Source: Apodemus sylvaticus
Taxonomy: Eukaryota > Chordata > Mammalia > Rodentia > Muridae
Length of the DNA: 64,000 nucleotides
NCBI RefSeq assembly: GCF_947179515.1
Contig: NC_067491.1
Location: 11,590,027 to 11,654,026, forward strand
Direction: 5' to 3'
In this document: positions 58,028 to 64,000 of the stretch, piece by piece
How the letters are laid out: the number at the start of each line of letters is the position of its first letter
Numbering within the stretch: the first letter of the stretch is position 1
Notes under the pieces: generated by a model
The model's database searches: none
Seen by the model: the letters and a program-made list of their open reading frames with translations, nothing else
Told to the model about the DNA's origin: nothing
Translations under genes and position numbers: made by a program

Positions 58028-59028
58028 CTATTTTAGGCTCTTGACGTGAGCAGAGCCATGCAGTCTATAGCTTCTGTCACGCCCATCCATGTTGGGGCTT
58101 GCCCTCCTTTTTAAAAGTCCGGACAGCGCTCCCTTGCATGTGCATGCCCCACTGTCTGGGCCTTCCCGACTCCCTCTGGGACCTAGTTGCACATCTTACC
58201 TTATGCCTGGTGCCTCAGGGACCGTCCCTAGGACTGTCTTTCCTTGTCATTCCGACTTCAGTTCTTTTGGATCAGCATCTGAATTCTCGACCGCACCCTC
58301 TATTTTAATTTTTAGAACTCCTCCTCCTTCTGTTTCCCACAGCACCCACGCGACCGCACGTGTCACCGACGTGATAATGTGCACACAGGTCTTGCTTCTG
58401 CAGACCCCGACATTTATTGTCCGTCAGGGAGACCGTCCTAACAGCACAGGGCGGGATCTCACTGTGGTTTGGAGGTTTGGATTTCCGTGTCCTTGGTGAT
58501 CATGACAATAGCCACTGCCACTCGTGCTGTGGCTCTCTGTTCTCTCTTCAGCATTTGGGTTTTCTTCTTTCTTACACTCATGGAGGTTATGCTGTGAGGT
58601 GGGGGTCACTTACTTTCTTCCATGTGCGTACATGTCACACCTGTCCCAGCATCCGCTGTCCTTTCAGAGTTATGAGCTGAGCGCCTGCCTGTGCGTGGAA
58701 CGTCTCCTCTCCTCCCGTGTCCTGTCCTTGCCTCTGGGCTCTCGCCGTCTTCACTTAAGAACCTCGCGCTTTGCCGTTTGTGCTGTTCCGGGTCCTTTTC
58801 GATTACATTTCAGACTCTAGTTTTCAAATGCTTGATTTTTTTTTTTAATCTCTAAACCCTGCTGAGAGAAGAGCTACAGCTTTACCCGTTTCACATGTGT
58901 TGGCATGGCAAGAGCTGCCACTCTAAACTATTTATAGCTCAGGCCGTGAGCAGATCCCCAATTGTTTACTATCTCCAAATTCACTCTGATACTTTCTCTT
59001 AAGACACCATTTCTTTTTCTTCTATTTT

Positions 59029-59166
59029 GCAAGACAGGGTTTCTCTGTGTAGCCCTGGCTGTCCTGGAATTCACTCCGTAGACCAGGCTAGCCTCAAACT
59101 CAGTGATCTGTCTGCCTCTGCCTCCCCAGTGCTGGGATTAAAGGTATGTGCCACCGTTGCTTGGCT
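59029..59166 (-). mobile_element. B1 SINE
   Basis: Antisense, well preserved: gacagggtttctctgtgtag, gctgtcctggaattcactcc, gtgctgggattaaaggtatg. Confidence 0.95.
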
Positions 59167-59299
59167 TTTTCTAACTTTCAAACTTCAGTGCTTCACACCA
59201 GTTGTTAGCACTTCTCCTGTGCTGATAAGAATTGAGCCCATGACCTTCTGCACCTGAGAAAAGGGATCTACCACCAGTCTTTGGGTTTCTGTGGTGTTT

Positions 59300-59432
59300 T
59301 GTTTTGTTTTGTTTTGTTTTGTTGTTTTGTTTTGTTAAGAGTCTTGCTGTGCAGTATGAGCTGACTATAAACTTACCGTCCCTGCACTCTGCCCCGGGGG
59401 CTGGGATTACTACCATACACCTCCATGCCCAG
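59300..59432 (-). mobile_element. (TTTTG)n plus B1-like SINE, old
   Basis: TTTTG at 59300-59336, then gagtcttgctgtgcagtatg and gggggctgggattactacca. Confidence 0.65.
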
Positions 59433-60057
59433 TTCCTTTTCTTTAATAACCTACTTTAAATTTTCTCTTAGCTGTGTGCAAATTCTCCTTCAACACACTA
59501 AATTTTTTTACCTGGTATACTTAACATATCTGCTGCTTGGTCTTTTGTTTTGTTTTGTTTTGTTTTAAATTTCTTTGATCTTTACCCAAATACCTGACCT
59601 TTCATGCTATGTGTCTGATAACTCTAACACCTTTTTCAAATCTCTCACTCACTGGGTCTCTTCTTTCCAGCATGCATATAAATTTTTGATGTGTGTCTCA
59701 GGACTCTAGCCTCACGAAGATAGCCTCTTGCAAAGAATCTTTTTATTTCTTTCTCCCTGGGACACAGCAGCAGCCTGTAGGACTGACTGTCTGCCGTTTT
59801 TAGCTTAAAGGTTTCCACATTATGCATTTCGCTTGCAGACTCTTGAGACCAACCTAAGAACAACAGTACACACAGCATCCTCAGAGATGATGTGTACAAA
59901 AGTCTTAAAACAGATATTTCCTTAGGATGGTAGGAAGGAGCTATACGGTGAGGGAGATGGGAGCAGTCTGTGAAAAGATACAGAGGGCAGTGGGGGCGGG
60001 GGGGGGGGGGCCAAGGATGCTACACTGATGTTCTTTGAATACTAAGAGTGAAATTTT

Positions 60058-60212
60058 TGTAAAGTACACTGTAGCTGTCTTCAGGCACCAGAAGAGGGCA
60101 TCAGATCTCATTACAGTTGGTTGTGAGCCACCATGTGGTTGCTGGGATTTGAACTCAGGACCTTTGGAAGAGCAGTTGGTGTTCTTAGCCCTGAGCCTTA
60201 TCTCCAGTCCAC
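60058..60212 (-). mobile_element. B2 SINE
   Basis: Antisense: agtacactgtagctgtcttc, ggatttgaactcaggacctt, ccttatctccagtcc. A poly(G) run (about 59995-60010) lies just before it. Confidence 0.93.
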
Positions 60213-61377
60213 GAGTGCAGTTTTTGGGCAGGGGAGGAGGATGCTCAGGATGCTGAGGCCAAGCAGAGCCTAGTCTCCAACTCCTCCAATACCATCCTTT
60301 TCTTGTCCTGGGTCTATTTCTCTCCCCGGCTCAATCCTCCTTTTTCCCTCCTCTACTGACTTCTGAGTATTCATTCCTTTGCTTTCTCCAGGTTAGATAA
60401 AACCCAACCAGCTTTCTCTCCCCACATACCAGTTCCAACATCACTTCATCTGTCAAATGTCTACCTTTCGACACCAAGAAAGAATCTTGGTTGAACATTC
60501 AACGCTGTAGATGGCATTTGATTTGGTCACAGCCACCACTTTTTGCTGGAAAGAAAAGCAGTGCCCTCTAAGGACATACATGCTCGCACCACAGCCGGCC
60601 TTCAAAGTGCCTTAGCTAAATCCACTGGAACACCAGCCACCTTTTTGACTGTCAGATGTTGTCCTTTACTCTATCATGGTATCACTACCGAGACCCAATC
60701 CTGTTTTCAGGAGAGGCTGTCACAGAACAAAACCAACCACTGCAAGGGCAGTAGATGACAAATCTAGAAGCAAGTATATTAGGGATGATAAAGTGCCCAC
60801 AGCGTTATTACGTCATACTAAAAGTGCAAGACTGTGAGCCTAGGACTTGATAACACCAGGCAACCACTCTCCTCTCTGCTGAGGCCACATGCCCTCTGCA
60901 CAGTTAGCAGAGCCATGCAGAATCACTAAGTCACCATGTTACACCCTTGCTATGATTGCTACTGATGTCAGCAGTAGCAGCATTCTAAAAAGTCTCTGCA
61001 GGACTCCCCCCCCAAAGGACCAATAAGACTCTCCGTATAAAAGTGCCATGGCTCCCATGCCCTGGGATTGATTTGTGATGCACCGCACAGACCAAGATTC
61101 TGTAAATAGCTTATTGATTGACACTTGACTGTGAAATGGCTCCCAGAAGAGCACAAAGAGGTCAAAATAATGGAATTGCTGAAAATTACTTGTTGATATA
61201 CTAGCATCAGCACTGAAATGGTCTTCTGATGCGAGTGCTCATCTTTGTGTAACCTGGCCCACAGTTCAGGAGATCTGGTGAATCTGATAGCCCTGGTGTG
61301 TGTTATGTGAAAAGGCAATGATAAAAACATATGACCATCACAGGGGTCGTGATTCTGGAATTATTTAAGTACGTTGG

Positions 61378-61545
61378 GCTGGAGAGATGGCCCAGTGGGT
61401 AAGAGCACTGACTGCTCTTCCAGAGCTCCTGAGTTCAATTCCCAGCAACCACATGGTGGCTCACAACCATCTGTAACGGGATCCAATGCCCTCTTCTGGA
61501 GTGTCTGAAGACAGCTATATGTGTACTCACATATTTGAGTACTTA
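61378..61545 (+). mobile_element. B2 SINE
   Basis: Sense: gggctggagagatggcccag to gaagacagctatatgtgtac. Flanks atttaagtac and atttgagtac look like an aged target-site duplication. Confidence 0.93.
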
Positions 61546-62041
61546 ATATCTATGTTGTTCTGCATAGCCCTTTGGCCAGCACTCACATGACATGACAAGC
61601 ACTGAGAACAATGACAAGTCTGTTCCTTTCTCTGTCGCACACTGTGCATAGATTACATATCACATCACATCCTCTATGCTAGCTTTTCACTTTTAAATTA
61701 AAAATATAAATATAAGCGTGTTTGACACAAGGGTTCATAAATCCTATGTCATGAAGTTGCTTTTAATAAATTAGCAGCCCCTCACTATGCAATCTTATTT
61801 GTTTCTACCTTTGGGGTAAAGTGGAGTACAGACCTTGGTATCTCGTCATCTCAGGTCAAGCAGGATAGATTCTTCCTTTGGAAACGTAGAACAAAGGGCC
61901 ATTCTACTTACATGGATAGTTCTAGCCTCGCCTCCATAAATATTCACTACTACGCTCACAGTGTGGTGGTACGTGTGAGGTTGGGTGGTAGGTATACTAT
62001 TTGCTTTTTGTCTCATCCCTGACAGGATTGCTAAGTGGCAG

Positions 62042-62330
62042 CTTGAATTATGACTCATAGTTTAAGGAGTGGCAGTCTGTCATGGTGGGGATCACATGGT
62101 GGCAGACAATGTGACAGCACAAGTGACAGGTGGCTGGTCACCCTGGTCTTCAGAGAACAGGGAATTTGGCTGGAACCTGGCCTACTCCCTAGCCCTGCCC
62201 CCTCAGGCCTAAACTGCCAGGAAAGCCGAGTATCCAAAAAAGTCTATAATGTCCCCAAACAGCGCCACCCAGCTACGGACCATCCACTAAAATCACGAGC
62301 GATGCGGGAACACTTCACAATCACCCAAAG
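62042..62330 (-). mobile_element. Rodent LTR-like repeat (MaLR type), fragment
   Basis: Similar to 56508-56805: ggcagtctgtcatggtgggg, caagtgacaggtggctggtc, then a decayed end. Confidence 0.4.
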
Positions 62331-62517
62331 CATCACATAGGATCTAAAAGTTTTACCCAGTTGCTATAAAAGTCTTTCACCCTTTTCCATGCAGGTTCTT
62401 GTGGCACAGCTGGGCACAGTTACATAATTATTTCCTTAAACACTGCTTTGGGTCCTGGCTGGGCATTGGTTTTGTTTGTTTGTTTGGTTGGTTGGTTTTG
62501 ATTTTTGGATTTTGGTT

Positions 62518-62661
62518 TTTTGGAGACAGGGTTTCTCTGTGTAGCCCTGGCTGTCCTGGAACTCACTCTGTAGACCAGGCTGGCCTCAAAGTCAGAAATC
62601 TGCCTGCCTCTGCCTCCCAAGTGCTGGGATTATAGGCGAGCGCCACCACTGCCCCGCCCCA
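62518..62661 (-). mobile_element. B1 SINE
   Basis: Antisense, well preserved: ggagacagggtttctctgtg, gctgtcctggaactcactct, cccaagtgctgggattatag. Confidence 0.96.
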
Positions 62662-63085
62662 CCCCCTGGCTGGGCATTGTTACATAGTATTTCCTCAAAC
62701 ACTGCCTGTCAGAAAACAGATGCTGCCTTTTTCTTTGTCTCATGATGATTTGCTGAAATTTACACTGGCCTTTCACAGAGGGGTTTCCTACTTGTTTGCT
62801 CGTTTTCTTGCTTCTACTTTACATGTCTCAGAGGAATTCTAATTTACCAAGTGAGAAAGAGGCCTAGCTTTCTTTACCCAAAAACCTCTCACCTCCTTAA
62901 TATCCGTAAGTATAGCAGGCGCTACAGTGAACACTGGGAAGAATGAACTCTTTTAAATGAGTAGATGGGTTATCAAGAGAAATAGAAAGCAATTTCCTGA
63001 ACTGTTGAGAGACAGAGCAGGCTTTCCTCCAACCCATTGCCTTCATATTCTAGAATATTTTCACACACCCAGGTTGGAGTAAATG

Positions 63086-63164
63086 AGGTATATCATTCAC
63101 TGTGCAGATGTTTCTATAAGCAAACGAGGCATCGTTTGCTGTGCAGATGTTTCTATAAGCACAT
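63086..63164. repeat. 39-bp tandem duplication
   Basis: Two copies of a unit ending ctgtgcagatgtttctataa, the marker starting at 63100 and 63139. The first parts of the copies have diverged. Confidence 0.93.
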
Positions 63165-64000
63165 ACCCCTCACATTTTTCATTAGATGACTACTCACCAC
63201 TAGACAGTAGAGACAAGAGTAAGGGGCTGGTGGGAGGGGCGGAGAAAGGCCTTGAATGGGCGACACTTCTGCAGTAGGTTAAATCACAAAGCACCTACGG
63301 TGCTGTGTGAACAGGATCATCTTAGTCTGCTATCTTTTGAGTTCTGATGCTGTGTTTGTACCATCACAGTCTATCCCATCAATTACCTCTTGATCCCCAG
63401 AAAATAGTTTTTGACTCTAATCTTTTACTCTAAGTACAGGGTGGTCTAACCTACGAGTGTTTCAAAACTAAAATTTATGAAATGAGACAAAGTTTTCCTG
63501 AGTTTTAATGATAATGTTGAGATTCCATATGAAAAAAATCAAAAACACCCACGAATAAATGTATCAAATGGCACCTATCAGGATGGTTTTATGTATTTTT
63601 TAAAGCTAATAAAGCATGCTTGCTGGAATTGTGGGTTTTTTTTTTCTGCTATAAACACCACTAACATGTTGCGACCACACTCCATCAATGTCAAAAGAAG
63701 ATTAAAACAACTGTGGCGGATATTGCAGCCAAGGAGAAGTTATATATGTCATATTGCAAAGTCAAAATCTTTTTATTTTACTGTCATTGTATCTCCAATA
63801 ACACGCTGAGGAAATTAAGATCTAATGCTCAATTTTTCTTTTGCCTAGAAAACCAGTGACAACAGGAAGTATCTCTCTCCCCTCTCCCACCCCTGACTGT
63901 CTCTATTGCCTCCTGTTTCATGGCTTGCTTGTTGTCCCATTCAGCCTGTTTTTGTAGCCTAATGTTGGCTTCCAGAGAACATTTCCTAACGTGCACATCC

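Larger units (their letters stand above)
57112..64000 (+). other. Intron downstream of exon L (5' part)
   Basis: Intron to the end of the window. It has a tandem B2 pair, B1 and B2 SINEs, a rodent LTR-like repeat and a 39-bp duplication. Bases 58050-59020, 60220-61370 and 62670-64000 are unique; I found no SH3 exon. Confidence 0.85.

Noticed and set aside
57112..64000. SH3 exon of Srgap1
   Set aside because: I looked for codons of ECEPIEAIAKFDY and found only unique intron and SINEs; the exon must be beyond the window.

Overview
The window is mammalian nuclear DNA, almost certainly from a murine rodent (mouse-like). It holds rodent-specific SINEs (B1, B2, B3, B4), the rodent hAT transposon URR1, degraded L1 and MaLR fragments, and very long microsatellites. 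I found no young rat-type ID element, which leans toward Mus, but this is only a lean. Sparse CpG, large introns and GT-AG exons fit the same picture.

The only protein-coding gene I can support is the middle part of one gene on the + strand, Srgap1 (SLIT-ROBO Rho GTPase-activating protein 1). Twelve consecutive exons lie at 3998-4219, 6964-7065, 19211-19408, 20053-20137, 27824-27851, 30482-30584, 34352-34412, 34563-34640, 36760-36894, 49221-49326, 52149-52373 and 57032-57111. Every junction is GT-AG and the reading phase is preserved across all of them. Joined, they give 1423 nt, about 474 codons: the end of the F-BAR domain, its C-terminal extension, a basic proline-rich linker, the whole RhoGAP domain with its arginine finger, and the acidic linker before the SH3 domain. 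The 5' exons (N-terminal F-BAR) lie left of base 1. The SH3 and C-terminal exons lie right of base 64000; I looked for the SH3 start after 57111 and did not see it.

Layout: 1-3997 is intron with a CT-rich tract, a TG tract and an old L1. 3998-7065 holds two F-BAR-end exons. 7066-19210 is a 12.1 kb repeat-rich intron. 19211-20137 holds two coiled-coil exons. 20138-30481 contains a 28-nt exon and large introns. 30482-36894 holds the linker and first RhoGAP exons, including a 150-bp intron. 36895-49220 is a 12.3 kb intron. 49221-52373 holds the last RhoGAP exons. 57032-57111 is the pre-SH3 linker exon, followed by intron to the window end.

The protein works as one unit: a membrane-bending inverse F-BAR dimer brings a RhoGAP domain to Robo receptor tails through the SH3, switching off Rho-family GTPases (Cdc42 and RhoA for srGAP1). 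I see no separate new system. The observations most worth checking are a 28-nt exon followed at once by a long CU repeat, a TG/GA microsatellite about 40 bp before a RhoGAP 3' splice site, a CpG-island-like block in an intron at 50640-51015, an unassigned minus-strand ORF at 22632-23012, and several non-repetitive AT-rich blocks that could be conserved regulatory elements.
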